A DNA stretch of 33,179 bases from Dehalococcoidia bacterium (GCA_035574915.1 DATLYJ010000123.1:1-33179), one strand, 5' to 3'. Shown: positions 16,537-26,336, counted from the first letter of the stretch. The notes: generated by a model not told the origin, from the sequence alone. Numbers and translations: made by a program.

Positions 16537-16775
16537 TGGCAAAGAGGAGCAACCAGGAGTTCGCCGAGCTGGCAGCCCTCGATAACGTTCGCCTCGGCCG
16601 AGAGCTCGAGGAGGCCCACCGCCAGCTCTTCACGCTGCGGCTGCAAGTGGCCACGCGCCAGCTTCAGAACGTCAAGCAAGTGGGAAAAGTGAGGCGCAAG
16701 ATCGCCCGCATTAAGACGCTGCAGCGGCAGAGAGAGTTGGGCCTCGGCCAGCCGGCCCGAAGGGGAGGACGCTGA
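16536..16775 (+). CDS. rpmC: 50S ribosomal protein L29
   Basis: L29 is a two-helix coiled protein at the tunnel exit. The 79 residues are slightly longer than the common 62-70, with [23 protein letters not shown] forming the family's first helix-turn, then [21 protein letters not shown]. The N-terminal 15 residues and the C-terminal QPARRGGR are extra. It overlaps both neighbours by one base (ATGA-type junctions). Confidence 0.96.
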   Translation: MAKRSNQEFAELAALDNVRLGRELEEAHRQLFTLRLQVATRQLQNVKQVGKVRRKIARIKTLQRQRELGLGQPARRGGR

Positions 16776-17119
16776 TGGCAGGGGCGCGCCAGAAGGTCGG
16801 CGTCGTAGTCAGCAACAAGATGGAGAAGACAGCCGTGGTCGCGGTGGAGCGCCGCTATCCGCACCCGCTGTACCGGAAGATCGTTCGCCGGACCAAGAAG
16901 TACAAGGTGCACGACCCCCAGAACAGCGCGAACCTGGGCGACGTCGTCCGGATAGTGGAGACGCGGCCGCTTTCGAAGGAGAAGCGCTGGCGCATCGCCG
17001 AGGTCATAACCCGGGGCGATGTCGCGGAGCTCAAGCCGACGGAGGTAGGCGAGTCCGAAGTGGCCGAGGTCATCGGCCGACCGGCTGAGGCGCAGGGCGC
17101 GGAGGCGAAGGGCGAATGA
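16775..17119 (+). CDS. rpsQ: 30S ribosomal protein S17 with C-terminal extension
   Basis: S17 is a primary 16S-binding protein with an OB fold. The core ([26 protein letters not shown] in two parts, then [31 protein letters not shown]) ends at about residue 88. A further 26 residues, rich in Glu, Val and Ala ([20 protein letters not shown]), extend it to 114 against a usual 80-90. The gene overlaps rplN by 4 bases. Confidence 0.96.
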   Translation: MAGARQKVGVVVSNKMEKTAVVAVERRYPHPLYRKIVRRTKKYKVHDPQNSANLGDVVRIVETRPLSKEKRWRIAEVITRGDVAELKPTEVGESEVAEVIGRPAEAQGAEAKGE

Positions 17120-17484
17120 TACAGAAGTTCACCCGCCTCAAGGTCGCCGACAACTCCGGCGCGCGAGAGATCATGTGCATCCAGATCCCCGGCGGCAGCC
17201 GCAAGCGCTACGCCCGCGTCGGCGACGTGATCGTCGCCTCGGTAAAGCAGGCCCAGCCCGGTGCCGCGGTCAAGAAGGGCGATGTGGTGCGTGCGGTCGT
17301 GGTGCGGGTGGCCAAGAACTACGGCCGGCCGGACGGCTCCTACATCAGATTCGATGAGAACGCGGCCGTGATCCTGTCCGACAAGCTGAACCCGAAGGGG
17401 ACGCGCATTTTCGGGCCGGTGGCGCGTGAGCTGCGCGAGCGCGACTTCATGAAGATCGTGTCGCTGGCGCCGGAGGTGATCTAG
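17116..17484 (+). CDS. rplN: 50S ribosomal protein L14
   Basis: L14 forms bridge B8 with the small subunit. The 122 residues match the family exactly, with [22 protein letters not shown] in two parts and [24 protein letters not shown] at the end. The last codons carry GGAGGTGATC (17472-17481), a ten-base perfect complement to the anti-Shine-Dalgarno GATCACCTCC of the 16S gene in this window. The stop TAG at 17482-17484 overlaps a GTG at 17484, and a 105-bp duplication starts inside the gene end. Confidence 0.98.
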   Translation: MIQKFTRLKVADNSGAREIMCIQIPGGSRKRYARVGDVIVASVKQAQPGAAVKKGDVVRAVVVRVAKNYGRPDGSYIRFDENAAVILSDKLNPKGTRIFGPVARELRERDFMKIVSLAPEVI

Positions 17485-17678
17485 TGCTGTCGAGGGCTGT
17501 GGGGGCTCGCGAGATTGCCACGTCGCTGCGGGCGCCTGGGGCGGCCTCCGCTCCTCGCAATGACGGGCGGAGGGCCGGAGGTGATCTAGTGCCGTCGAGG
17601 GCTGTGGGGGCTCGCGAGATTGCCACGTCGCTGCGGCCGTCAGGGGCGGCCTCCGCGCCTCGCAATGGCCGGCGGAGG
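17469..17678. repeat. 105-bp tandem duplication, two copies, between rplN and rplX
   Basis: Copy 1 (17469-17573) and copy 2 (17574-17678) differ at only 7 of 105 positions by eye alignment. Each starts with the last codons of rplN, including GGAGGTGATCTAGTG, and continues with GCTCGCGAGATTGCCACGTC and CCTCGCAATG-type sequence. The latter resembles a short dispersed repeat common in many bacterial genomes. The period is 35 codons, so the frame is kept. It separates rplN from rplX, which are usually only a few bases apart. Confidence 0.92.
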
Positions 17679-17690
17679 GCCAGGGTCTGA
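17484..17690 (+). CDS. possible repeat-derived 68-residue ORF bridging rplN and rplX
   Basis: The GTG at 17484 overlaps the rplN stop by one base and has GGAGG 7 bases upstream, inside the ten-base anti-SD match. Its TGA (17688-17690) overlaps the rplX ATG by one base. The product is two near-identical 35-residue units, each with SRAVGAREIATSLR and GAASAPRN. The second unit has its own SD and an in-frame GTG at 17589, so ribosomes could also enter there. The protein matches no family I know and is basic and low in complexity. The signals suggest it is translated, at least to pass ribosomes on to rplX. It may have no function of its own. Confidence 0.45.
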   Translation: MLSRAVGAREIATSLRAPGAASAPRNDGRRAGGDLVPSRAVGAREIATSLRPSGAASAPRNGRRRARV

Positions 17691-18013
17691 TGGCGAAGAT
17701 CCGGCGGAACGACACAGTGTTGGTGATCACGGGCAAGGACCGCGGCAAGACCGGCGTGGTTCGCCAGGTGCTTCCCAAGCACGGGCGGGTCATCGTCGAG
17801 GGGATCAATCAGGTTAAGAAGCACCAGCGGCCGACCCAGCAGGCGGGCGTGCCCGTGCCTGGTGGCATCGTGGTAAAGGAGGCGCCGCTTAGCGTCTCCA
17901 ACGTGATGCTGCTATGCAAGGAGTGCAACCAGCCGGCCCGGGTGGGCCACCGAGTCCGACAAGATGGAGTGAAGGTCCGCGTCTGCAGGCGCTGCGGCGC
18001 GGACGTGGACTGA
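17690..18013 (+). CDS. rplX: 50S ribosomal protein L24 (zinc-ribbon form)
   Basis: L24 initiates 50S assembly. The 107 residues start MAKIRRNDTVLVITGKDRGKTGVV with the KOW motif, then VEGINQVKKHQRPTQQ and PGGIVVKEAPLSVSNV. The C-terminal part holds two Cys pairs, CKEC and CRRC, a zinc ribbon found in only some lineages. ATG 17690 has only a weak GGAGGG or AGGG upstream; the strong SD that normally precedes it has been moved away by the duplication. Confidence 0.97.
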   Translation: MAKIRRNDTVLVITGKDRGKTGVVRQVLPKHGRVIVEGINQVKKHQRPTQQAGVPVPGGIVVKEAPLSVSNVMLLCKECNQPARVGHRVRQDGVKVRVCRRCGADVD

Positions 18014-18016
18014 CGC

Positions 18017-18565
18017 ATGGCATCGCGAGTACAGGACCTATACAAAGAGCGCGCGGCTCCGGCCCTCCAGAAGGAGTTCGAGTACAAGAACCCGATGGAG
18101 GTGCCGCGCCTCGAAAAGATCGTGCTCAACATCGGTGTTGGCACGGAGGCGCGTGAGAACCCGAAGGTGCTCGATTCGGCCTCGGCCGACCTGGCGACGA
18201 TCACGGGCCAGAAGCCGGTAATCACGCGCGCCAAGAAGTCGATCGCCAACTTCCGGCTGCGGGAGGGCAACCCCATCGGCGTGATGGTGACCCTGCGCGG
18301 CCAGCGGATGTACGAGTTCTTCGACCGCCTGGTGAACGCGGCGCTGCCGCGCATCCGGGACTTCCGCGGCCTTTCGCCGAAGGCTTTCGACGGCCGTGGT
18401 AACTACAGCCTGGGCGTGAGGGAGCAGCTGATCTTCCCCGAGATCGACTACGACAAGGTGGAGCGCATCCGGGGGATGCAGATCAACATCATCACGACGG
18501 CGAAGAACGACGAGGAAGGAAAGAGGCTGCTCGAGCTCCTGGGCATGCCCTTTGCCAGGAGCTAG
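18017..18565 (+). CDS. rplE: 50S ribosomal protein L5
   Basis: L5 binds 5S rRNA and the P-site tRNA. The 182 residues carry [20 protein letters not shown], the [23 protein letters not shown] loop in two parts, and [18 protein letters not shown]. It follows rplX by 3 bases. A 48-base gap with a hairpin separates it from rpsN. Confidence 0.98.
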   Translation: MASRVQDLYKERAAPALQKEFEYKNPMEVPRLEKIVLNIGVGTEARENPKVLDSASADLATITGQKPVITRAKKSIANFRLREGNPIGVMVTLRGQRMYEFFDRLVNAALPRIRDFRGLSPKAFDGRGNYSLGVREQLIFPEIDYDKVERIRGMQINIITTAKNDEEGKRLLELLGMPFARS

Positions 18566-18573
18566 GAGAAACA

Positions 18574-18597
18574 CCTCCCGGCCGTCAGGCAGGGAGG
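18574..18597 (+). promoter_or_regulatory. hairpin in the rplE-rpsN gap
   Basis: CCTCCC (18574-18579) pairs with GGGAGG (18592-18597), and GCC (18581-18583) with GGC (18588-18590) around a GTCA loop, with one G-A mismatch. It holds one GGAGG copy in its stem, while a second GGAGG and the likely rpsN SD (CGGAG, 18605-18609) lie outside. A role in rpsN initiation is possible but unproven. Confidence 0.35.
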
Positions 18598-18613
18598 AGG
18601 AGGACGGAGAAGC

Positions 18614-18799
18614 GTGGCCAAGGTCTCGATGATCGTCAAGGCGAACCGGCCGCCGAAATTCCCGGTGCGGAAGCGCAACCGCTGCAAGCTTTGCGGGCGT
18701 CCGCGCGGCTACATCCGCATGTTCGGCATGTGCCGCATCTGCTTCCGCAGGCTGGCGCTCGAGGGCCAGATCCCGGGCGTGACGAAGTCGAGCTGGTGA
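18614..18799 (+). CDS. rpsN: 30S ribosomal protein S14, type Z
   Basis: The 61-residue zinc form of S14 carries CKLC and CRIC, the four Cys that bind zinc, in [20 protein letters not shown] and [21 protein letters not shown]. It belongs to the 30S head near S3 and S10. GTG 18614 is chosen as start ([16 protein letters not shown]), with CGGAG just upstream. This form is the one expected when zinc is sufficient. Confidence 0.97.
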   Translation: MAKVSMIVKANRPPKFPVRKRNRCKLCGRPRGYIRMFGMCRICFRRLALEGQIPGVTKSSW

Positions 18800-18838
18800 G
18801 ACGCTTCGAGTGCTCACGGGGCAGTGGGAGGCTGAGGC

Positions 18839-19237
18839 ATGAGTGTTTCTGACCCAATCGCGGATATGCTGACGCGCATCCGGAACGGTGTGCACGCCAA
18901 GCACGACGCCGTGGTCATGCCGTCCTCCAAGCTCAAGGTGGCAATCGCGAAGGTCCTGCGCGATGAGGGCTTCGTGAAGGACTTCGAGGTCGAGCAGGAG
19001 AACGGCCGGCCGATGCTGCGCGTCTATCTGAGCTATACGGGGCGCAAGGACCCGGTGCTCACCGGCATCAAGCGAGTGTCAAAGCCGGGGCTGCGGGTGT
19101 ACGTCCAGAAGCGGGAGATCCCGCGCGTGTTTGGCGGCCTCGGCGTGGCGATTCTGTCGACGCCCGAGGGCGTGATGACGGGCCAGGCGGCACGCCAGCG
19201 CAATGTCGGCGGCGAGATACTGTGCTACGTGTGGTAG
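18839..19237 (+). CDS. rpsH: 30S ribosomal protein S8
   Basis: S8 binds the central domain of 16S rRNA and is the classic repressor of the spc operon in E. coli. The 132 residues start [17 protein letters not shown] and end with the RNA-binding [20 protein letters not shown] and LCYVW. A GTGGGAGGCTGAGGC stretch precedes the ATG. No S8-binding mimic is recognised in the rplE region. Confidence 0.98.
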   Translation: MSVSDPIADMLTRIRNGVHAKHDAVVMPSSKLKVAIAKVLRDEGFVKDFEVEQENGRPMLRVYLSYTGRKDPVLTGIKRVSKPGLRVYVQKREIPRVFGGLGVAILSTPEGVMTGQAARQRNVGGEILCYVW

Positions 19238-19277
19238 ATGACGAAGGAGAGGGCGCGGCGCAGGCCGCGGGGAAACG

Positions 19278-19817
19278 ATGTCGCGAGTAGGTAGGCTGCC
19301 GATACCAATCCCGTCTGCCGTGAAGGTGGACATCGATGGGCCGAAGGTCAAGGTCACGGGCCCGAAGGGCAACCTGAGCCGGGAGATCGACCCTGAGATG
19401 CGGCTGCACCTGGAGGAAGGCCGCCTCGTCGTCACGCGCCCCAGCGACGAGCCCAGGCATCGGGCGATGCACGGCCTGACGCGGGCGCTCGTCGCGAACA
19501 TGGTGACCGGCGTCGAGCAAGGGTTCCGGAGGAGCCTGGAGCTGGTCGGCGTTGGCTATCGGGCGCAGAAGCAGGGCAACAAGCTCGTCCTCTCGCTCGG
19601 CTTCTCGCACCCGGTCGAGATCGAGCCGCCTCCCGGCATCAGCTTCGAGGTCGAAGGCAACCGCGTGCACGTGGACGGGATCGACAAAGAGCAGGTGGGC
19701 CAGGTGGCGGCAGACATCCGCAAGCGGAGGCCGCCGGAGCCTTATCTGGGCAAGGGCATCCGCTACGTCGGCGAGCGGGTGAGGCGCAAGGCCGGCAAGT
19801 CAGGGAAGGGCCGCTGA
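19278..19817 (+). CDS. rplF: 50S ribosomal protein L6
   Basis: L6 has two similar domains and lies near the sarcin-ricin loop. The 179 residues begin [19 protein letters not shown]. The second domain has [21 protein letters not shown], and the end has [19 protein letters not shown] and a basic tail. Its stop overlaps the rplR ATG by one base. Confidence 0.98.
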   Translation: MSRVGRLPIPIPSAVKVDIDGPKVKVTGPKGNLSREIDPEMRLHLEEGRLVVTRPSDEPRHRAMHGLTRALVANMVTGVEQGFRRSLELVGVGYRAQKQGNKLVLSLGFSHPVEIEPPPGISFEVEGNRVHVDGIDKEQVGQVAADIRKRRPPEPYLGKGIRYVGERVRRKAGKSGKGR

Positions 19818-20185
19818 TGAAGAGCAGCAAGACACCACGCGCGGCCCGCGTCCGCAGGCACGTGCGTCTACGCAAGAAGATCATGGGTACGCCGGAAAGG
19901 CCGCGCCTGGCGGTCTTCCGCAGCCTCTCGCACATCTACGCCCAGGTCATCGACGACCGGCAGGGCCACACGCTCGCGGCCGCATCGGACCTCGACAAGG
20001 ACGTGGCTTCCCTGGCGAAGGGCAAGAAGAAGTCAGAGGTCGCGACACTGGTGGGCAAGGCGGTGGCGGAGAAGGCGCAGAAAAAGGGCGTGTCGCAGGT
20101 CGTCTTCGACAGGGGCGGCTACCCCTTCCACGGGCGCGTCAAGGCGCTTGCCGAGGCGGCCCGGGAGGCAGGACTGAAGTTCTAG
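19817..20185 (+). CDS. rplR: 50S ribosomal protein L18
   Basis: L18 binds 5S rRNA with L5. The 122 residues have the basic N-terminal arm [20 protein letters not shown], then [17 protein letters not shown] and the C-terminal [22 protein letters not shown]. It overlaps rplF by one base and is 45 bases before rpsE. Confidence 0.98.
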   Translation: MKSSKTPRAARVRRHVRLRKKIMGTPERPRLAVFRSLSHIYAQVIDDRQGHTLAAASDLDKDVASLAKGKKKSEVATLVGKAVAEKAQKKGVSQVVFDRGGYPFHGRVKALAEAAREAGLKF

Positions 20186-20230
20186 GGATCGGTGCGGAGC
20201 GCGCCAGCGCCGGCCGCCGGGGAGTAGGGG

Positions 20231-20752
20231 ATGGTAACAGCGGCGAACCGAGTTGATGCCACCGGGCTCGACCTTCAGGAGAAGGTCGTGTTCATCAACC
20301 GCGTGGCGAAGGTGGTCAAGGGCGGCCGCCGCTTCAGCTTCACGGCTGTCGTCGTCGTCGGAGACCGCAACGGGCACGTGGGTGCGGGCATGGGCAAGGC
20401 GAATGAGGTGCCGGACGCCATCCGCAAGGGCGCTTACATCGCCCGCAAGAACCTCATCAAGGTGCCGATGCAGGGTCACACGCTGCAGCACGGGATGGAA
20501 GTCAAGTACAAGGCGGCGAAGGTCCTCCTGAAGCCTGCCGCGCCCGGCACGGGCCTCATCGCTGGCGGCGGCGTGCGCGCCGTCATGGAGATGGCTGGCG
20601 TCAAAGACGTGCTGGCGAAGTCGCTGGGCAGTAACAACATCATGAACGTGGTGCAGGCTACGATCCTCGGCCTGGCCCGGATGAAGGACCTGAAGGCTGA
20701 GAAGCAGCGCCGCATGGCGGCGGCGGGGAATGGTTCACGGAGCTCCCAGTAA
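20231..20752 (+). CDS. rpsE: 30S ribosomal protein S5
   Basis: S5 contributes to mRNA unwinding and decoding accuracy. The 173 residues have the double-stranded RNA-binding-like part [20 protein letters not shown] with [18 protein letters not shown] and [13 protein letters not shown], and the S5-fold C-terminal part [18 protein letters not shown] with [24 protein letters not shown] precedes the ATG. Its stop overlaps the rpmD start. Confidence 0.98.
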   Translation: MVTAANRVDATGLDLQEKVVFINRVAKVVKGGRRFSFTAVVVVGDRNGHVGAGMGKANEVPDAIRKGAYIARKNLIKVPMQGHTLQHGMEVKYKAAKVLLKPAAPGTGLIAGGGVRAVMEMAGVKDVLAKSLGSNNIMNVVQATILGLARMKDLKAEKQRRMAAAGNGSRSSQ

Positions 20753-20937
20753 TGCCGCGTCTCAAGGTCACGCTAACGAAGAGCCCGATCAGCCAGAAGA
20801 AGGACCAGCAGCTCACGGTGCGCTCGCTGGGCCTGCGCAGGCTGCGCCAGACGGTCGTGGTCGATGACAACCGCACGAACCGGGGCATGGTGCACAAGGT
20901 GCGCCACCTGGTCACGGTGGAAGAGGTGCCGGAGTAA
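20752..20937 (+). CDS. rpmD: 50S ribosomal protein L30
   Basis: L30 is a small large-subunit protein, absent from some phyla. The 61 residues ([47 protein letters not shown]) are the standard length. It overlaps rpsE by one base, and 58 bases separate it from rplO. Confidence 0.97.
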   Translation: MPRLKVTLTKSPISQKKDQQLTVRSLGLRRLRQTVVVDDNRTNRGMVHKVRHLVTVEEVPE

Positions 20938-20995
20938 ATACGGCTTCCGGCCGCGGAGACCACGTAAGGGACCGCGGCGCGAAAGGTCCAGAGTC

Positions 20996-21610
20996 ATGTT
21001 TCAGAACGACCTCAGGCCCGTACCAGGGTCCGTCCACAAGAAGAAGCGCGTCGGCCGCGGCAATGCCAGCGGGCACGGCACCTACTCAGGCCGCGGCATA
21101 AAGGGGCAGAAGTCCCGCTCCGGGCGCGACCTGCGCATTGGTTTCGAAGGCGGGCAGATCCCGCTCGTGCGGGCGCTCTCCCGCGTGCGCGGGTTCAACA
21201 ACAAGTTCCGGGTGGAGTTCGAGGCGGTGAACGTCGCCAGGCTCGAGGCCGCGGCCGTGAACGGCGAGGTCACGCCGGAGACGCTGAAGGCGGCGGGTGT
21301 CGTGAAGTCCAACCTGCCGATCAAGGTCCTCGCCGACGGGGAACTAAGCGCGAAGCTCAAGGTCTCGGCGCACCGCTTTTCGGCCGCGGCGCGCGCCAAG
21401 ATCGAGGCGGCCGGCGGTAGCGTCGTCGAGCTCATGCCGCGGCCTGGCGCCCAGAGCGCGGTCGAAGCTGCCGCGGAGGCGCCGGTAGAGGCTGCGCCAG
21501 CCGCCGAGGCGGCAGAGTCAGCGCCCGCGGAAGCAGCCGCGCCGGATGCGGCGGCGCCTCGCAGGCGGCGCACCCGCGCCGCCGGGGCCGAAGAGGCCAG
21601 GGAAGAGTAG
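20996..21610 (+). CDS. rplO: 50S ribosomal protein L15 with Ala-rich tail
   Basis: L15 is a late-assembly protein of the 50S. ATG 20996 is the start (MFQNDLRPVPGSVHKKKRVGRG); the open frame upstream is the shadow of rpmD. The core has GRGNASGHGTYSGRGIKGQK and FEGGQIPLVRALSRVRGF, and ends near residue 150 (VELMPRPG). About 53 extra residues follow, almost all Ala, Glu and Pro, ending in a basic patch PRRRRTRAAGAEEAREE. Usual length is about 145-150. The stop abuts the secY ATG. Confidence 0.97.
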   Translation: MFQNDLRPVPGSVHKKKRVGRGNASGHGTYSGRGIKGQKSRSGRDLRIGFEGGQIPLVRALSRVRGFNNKFRVEFEAVNVARLEAAAVNGEVTPETLKAAGVVKSNLPIKVLADGELSAKLKVSAHRFSAAARAKIEAAGGSVVELMPRPGAQSAVEAAAEAPVEAAPAAEAAESAPAEAAAPDAAAPRRRRTRAAGAEEAREE

Positions 21611-22951
<1,341 letters not shown>

Positions 22952-22959
22952 GGAGCCGC

Positions 22960-23610
22960 ATGTACGTAGTCCTCCTTGGCGCGCCCGGCACGGGCAAAGG
23001 CACTCAGGCGGTGATCATCGCGGAGAAGTATGGCTGGCCCCACATCTCGACGGGGGACATGCTGCGCGAACACGTCGCGAAGGGCACCGAGCTCGGGGCG
23101 AAGGCGAAGGGCTACATGGACGCGGGCGCCCTGGTGCCGGACGCGCTTGTGATCGAGATGCTCGTCGACCGCCTGCGGCGGCCTGACGCAGCTTCGGGCT
23201 TCGTCCTGGATGGCTTTCCCCGCAACCTCGCGCAGGCCCAGGCGCTGGACCGGGCGCTGTCCGAGGCGGGCAAAGCCATCGACCTTGCCCTGAACATCAC
23301 TGTCCCGGACGACGAGCTCGTGAAGCGTCTCAGCAGCCGTTGGCTCTGCAGGAGCTGCGGCGCCATCTACAACGAGAATGTCAGCCCGCCGAAGGTCGCG
23401 GGAAAGTGCGACAAGTGCGGCGGCGAGCTCTACCAGCGTGATGACGACAAGCCGGAAACGGTGCGCGCCCGCCTGCAGCAGCAGAAGCCGCCTGCGGAGC
23501 TGATCGAGCACTATCGCGCCCAGCGGAAGCTTGTCGACATCGACGGCATGCAGCCCGTCGAGGCCGTCACGGCGGCGATTGCAGCGGCGATCCAGGGTCG
23601 GGGCCAGTGA
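22960..23610 (+). CDS. adk: adenylate kinase (zinc lid)
   Basis: It interconverts ATP and AMP with two ADP. The 216 residues have the P-loop GAPGTGKGTQ (residues 7-16), the AMP-binding ISTGDMLRE, DGFPRN, and a long lid with CRSC and CDKC that binds zinc, as in many Gram-positive and thermophile enzymes. AAGGAGCC precedes ATG 22960. It overlaps the next gene by 4 bases if map starts at GTG 23607. Confidence 0.98.
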   Translation: MYVVLLGAPGTGKGTQAVIIAEKYGWPHISTGDMLREHVAKGTELGAKAKGYMDAGALVPDALVIEMLVDRLRRPDAASGFVLDGFPRNLAQAQALDRALSEAGKAIDLALNITVPDDELVKRLSSRWLCRSCGAIYNENVSPPKVAGKCDKCGGELYQRDDDKPETVRARLQQQKPPAELIEHYRAQRKLVDIDGMQPVEAVTAAIAAAIQGRGQ

Positions 23611-24380
23611 TCGGGGCTCGCACGAACATGATCAACATCAAGTCGGACGACGAGATCCGGATCATGCGCGAAGCCGGCCGTCATGTGGCCCAGGTCATGC
23701 AGATCCTGGTCGACGCTCTGAAGCCCGGCATCCGTACCAAGGACCTCGACAAGATCGTGCGCCAGGAATACGCGAAGCGCGGCGTCGTGCCAACCTTCCT
23801 CGGGTACGCCTACCCGCCATACCCGGCCACGGTATGCGTCTCTGTGAACGATGAGCTCGTGCACGGCATCCCGGGAAACCGGATCATCCAGCCGGGCGAC
23901 CTCGTGAGCATCGACCTGGGTGCGACCTACAAAGGTTTCGTCGGCGACCACGCCGTCACAGTCTGCGTGCCCCCGGTGACCGAGGAGAAACAGAAGCTCA
24001 TCGACGTGACTCGCGGCGCGCTCATGGCCGGCATCGAGGCGGCGCGGGCGGGCGTGCGCCTGGGCGTCGTATCGCACACCATACAGCAGTACATCGAGAG
24101 CCGCGGCTACGGGGTCGTCCGCGAGTACGTGGGGCACGGCGTGGGCCGGGCGATGCACGAGGAGCCCCAGGTGCCGAATTTCGGCTCGCCCGAGCGCGGG
24201 CCTACGCTCCGGCGAGGCATGGTGCTGGCGCTGGAGCCCATGGTTACCGTGGGTGACTGGCGCACGAAGAAGCACGCCGACCAGTGGACGGTGAGCACGC
24301 TCGACGGCAGCCTCTGCGCCCATTTCGAGCACACCATCGCGATAACGGATGACGGCGCGGAGATCTTGACCCTGCCGTGA
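23607..24380 (+). CDS. map: methionine aminopeptidase, type I
   Basis: It removes the initiator Met from new proteins. The five metal ligands of the pita-bread fold are visible in SIDLGATYKGFVGDHAVT (two Asp), GHGVGRAMHEEP (His), LALEPMV (Glu) and HFEHTIAIT (Glu). From GTG 23607 the product has 257 residues. ATG 23628 (MINIKSDDEIRIM) matches the conserved N-terminus better and may be the true start; neither start has a strong SD. A 154-base gap to infA follows. Confidence 0.97.
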   Translation: MIGARTNMINIKSDDEIRIMREAGRHVAQVMQILVDALKPGIRTKDLDKIVRQEYAKRGVVPTFLGYAYPPYPATVCVSVNDELVHGIPGNRIIQPGDLVSIDLGATYKGFVGDHAVTVCVPPVTEEKQKLIDVTRGALMAGIEAARAGVRLGVVSHTIQQYIESRGYGVVREYVGHGVGRAMHEEPQVPNFGSPERGPTLRRGMVLALEPMVTVGDWRTKKHADQWTVSTLDGSLCAHFEHTIAITDDGAEILTLP

Positions 24381-24467
24381 GCAGGAGCAGGTGGCAAGGA
24401 GTCAGGCCCATCGCGGGCAGGGCTGTCGAAGATCGAGGGGGCGGCTCGGATAGAACTGGCGGAAGAG

Positions 24468-24473
24468 TACAAT
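24468..24473 (+). promoter_or_regulatory. possible -10 box of an internal promoter before infA
   Basis: TACAAT differs from TATAAT by one base and lies in the 154-base map-infA gap, which is unusually AT-rich for this window (TATATTAAATAG follows). The -35 region is poor (TCGGAT, 16 bases upstream), so this is a weak call. Confidence 0.3.
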
Positions 24474-24503
24474 GGGAAGGTATATTAAATAGCTATCAGT
24501 CCC

Positions 24504-24532
24504 AAGGAAGGAGCATCAGACCCGCTGGGTCT
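24504..24532 (+). promoter_or_regulatory. infA Shine-Dalgarno followed by a spacer hairpin
   Basis: AAGGAAGGAG (24504-24513) ends 21 bases before the infA ATG (24535), too far for direct use. Between them AGACCC (24518-24523) pairs with GGGTCT (24527-24532) around GCT. Folding the 15-base hairpin leaves an effective SD-to-ATG spacing of about 6 bases. Confidence 0.5.
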
Positions 24533-24534
24533 CT

Positions 24535-24756
24535 ATGCCCGGAAAAAAGGAAGCGATCGAAGTCGAAGGAGTGGTGAAGGACCCACTGCCTAACGCTATG
24601 TTCAGGGTGGAACTGGCGAACGGCCATCAGGTGCTGGCCCACCTCTCCGGCAAGATGAGGATCAACTACATACGGATCACGCCCGGCGACCGGGTCCTGG
24701 TGGAGCTTTCACCGTACGACCTCACGCGGGGACGGATCACGTACCGGCTGAGGTAA
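24535..24756 (+). CDS. infA: translation initiation factor IF-1
   Basis: IF-1 blocks the A site during initiation. The 73 residues are the standard OB-fold protein: [40 protein letters not shown] and [20 protein letters not shown], then ITYRLR. No alternative start codon lies in frame between the strong SD and ATG 24535, so the gap must be bridged by the hairpin or a weak signal used. It is 7 bases before rpmJ. Confidence 0.98.
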   Translation: MPGKKEAIEVEGVVKDPLPNAMFRVELANGHQVLAHLSGKMRINYIRITPGDRVLVELSPYDLTRGRITYRLR

Positions 24757-24763
24757 GGACGGC

Positions 24764-24877
24764 ATGAAGGTCAGGGCATCGGTCAAGCCACGCTGCGACA
24801 AGTGCAAGGTGATCCGGCGCTTCGGCGTGGTGCGGGTGATCTGCGAGAACAAGCGCCACAAGCAGCGCCAGGGCTAG
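24764..24877 (+). CDS. rpmJ: 50S ribosomal protein L36
   Basis: A 37-residue protein ([20 protein letters not shown], then [17 protein letters not shown]) with the C-x2-C, Cys and His zinc ligands of the C+ form. It stabilises a junction in 23S rRNA. AAGGA lies just upstream of ATG 24764. Position between infA and rpsM is the usual one. Confidence 0.98.
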   Translation: MKVRASVKPRCDKCKVIRRFGVVRVICENKRHKQRQG

Positions 24878-24887
24878 GAGAGGCTAG

Positions 24888-25271
24888 ATGGCACGAATCG
24901 CCGGCGTCGACATCCCGCGCGAGAAGCGCGTCGATATCTCCCTGCGCTACATCTACGGCATCGGGCCGCACTCCGCGCGCCTGATCTGCAGCAAGACGCA
25001 GATCGACCCGAGCACCAAGGTCCGCGACCTTACCGACGATGAGGTCAGCCGCATCCGCGAGATCATCGACCGGGAGTTCATGGTCGAAGGTGACCTCCGC
25101 CGCGAGGTCCGGCAGAACATCCAGCGCCTGATCGAGATCAACTGCTACCGCGGCATAAGGCACCGCCGCGGCCTGCCGGTGCGCGGCCAGCGCACCAAGA
25201 CCAACGCGCGCACCAAGCGAGGCGCGCGCCGGACGGTGGCGGGCAAGCGCAAGGCCGTCGGCAAGAAGTAA
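24888..25271 (+). CDS. rpsM: 30S ribosomal protein S13
   Basis: S13 forms intersubunit bridges in the 30S head. The 127 residues have [32 protein letters not shown] and [20 protein letters not shown], then a basic tail reaching the P-site tRNA (GKRKAVGKK). AGGAGAGG precedes the ATG. It is 30 bases before rpsK. Confidence 0.98.
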   Translation: MARIAGVDIPREKRVDISLRYIYGIGPHSARLICSKTQIDPSTKVRDLTDDEVSRIREIIDREFMVEGDLRREVRQNIQRLIEINCYRGIRHRRGLPVRGQRTKTNARTKRGARRTVAGKRKAVGKK

Positions 25272-25301
25272 GAGCGAATCGAGAAGGGGAATACGTAGAG
25301 G

Positions 25302-25697
25302 ATGGTCCAGAGGCGAGGACGCGCTACACGAGGGCGACGCGAACGGAAGTCTGTTCCGCGCGGCCGCGCCTACATCAAGTCCACCTTCAACAACACGATC
25401 ATCACGCTCACGGACCCGAACGGGAACGTGCTCAGCTGGGGCAGCGCCGGTACCGCGAACTTCAAGGGGTCGCGGAAAAGCACGCCCTTCGCCGCTCAAA
25501 TGGCGGCCGAAGGCGCCGCGCGGCGGGCGATGGAGCATGGTCTGCGCCAGGTGGACGTGTACGTGAAGGGCCCGGGTAGCGGCCGGGAGGCGGCGATCCG
25601 CTCGCTACAGGCCGCCGGCCTCACGGTCCTCAGCATTCGCGACGTGACGCCCATACCACACAACGGCTGCCGGCCACCCAAGCGGCGGCGAGTCTAG
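25302..25697 (+). CDS. rpsK: 30S ribosomal protein S11
   Basis: S11 lies on the platform near the mRNA exit. The 131 residues have [60 protein letters not shown] and the C-terminal [16 protein letters not shown]. The first 20 residues are very rich in Arg. Confidence 0.98.
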   Translation: MVQRRGRATRGRRERKSVPRGRAYIKSTFNNTIITLTDPNGNVLSWGSAGTANFKGSRKSTPFAAQMAAEGAARRAMEHGLRQVDVYVKGPGSGREAAIRSLQAAGLTVLSIRDVTPIPHNGCRPPKRRRV

Positions 25698-25709
25698 GAG
25701 AGGTAGCGA

Positions 25710-26336
25710 ATGGCTCGATACCACGGGCCGGTGTGCCGGCTCTGCCGCCGTTACGGAGAGAAGCTCTTCCTGAAGGGCGACCGCTGTTTCGGCCCCAAGT
25801 GCGCCATCGTGCGGCGCCCGAACCCGCCCGGCTCTGCCGTCCAGCGGCGCCGGAAGGTGTCCGACCGGGGCCTGCAGTTGCGTGAGAAGCAGCGCGCCAG
25901 GGTCTTCTACGGCCTCCTGGAGCGCCAGTTTCGCCGCTACTACCAGGAGGCGCTGCACCGGCCGGGCGTGACCGGTGTCAACTTCATCCAGCTCCTCGAG
26001 TCGAGGCTCGATAACGTCGTCTACCGGCTCGGGTTCGCCGATTCGCGCAAGCAGGCGCGCCAGTTGGTGCGGCACGGCCACGTCAGCCTCAACGGCCGCA
26101 AGACGGACATCCCTTCGGCGCTCGTGAAGGTCAACGACGAGGTGTCCTTTACGCCGCGCGGTCGCAAGACGGAGTACGTCAAGACGCTGCCGGAGATCCT
26201 CAAGTCCAAGCAGGTGCCCTCATGGCTGTCGTTGGACATGGCGGCCCTCAAGGGGCGCGTAATCGGCACGCCGACCATCGAGGAGGCAGAGTCGCTTTTC
26301 GACCCGAACGTAATAGTGGAGTTCTACTCGCGGTAG
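25710..26336 (+). CDS. rpsD: 30S ribosomal protein S4 (zinc form)
   Basis: S4 nucleates assembly of the 5' domain and can regulate the alpha operon. The 208 residues open [20 protein letters not shown] with CRLC and CFGPKC, the zinc ligands. The S4 RNA-binding domain reads [20 protein letters not shown] and [18 protein letters not shown]. The gap to rpoA holds a palindromic element. Confidence 0.98.
   Translation: MARYHGPVCRLCRRYGEKLFLKGDRCFGPKCAIVRRPNPPGSAVQRRRKVSDRGLQLREKQRARVFYGLLERQFRRYYQEALHRPGVTGVNFIQLLESRLDNVVYRLGFADSRKQARQLVRHGHVSLNGRKTDIPSALVKVNDEVSFTPRGRKTEYVKTLPEILKSKQVPSWLSLDMAALKGRVIGTPTIEEAESLFDPNVIVEFYSR

Noticed and set aside
20864-20995. Upstream extension of L15
   Set aside because: It is a shadow of rpmD; the residues match no L15 and the canonical start is ATG 20996.
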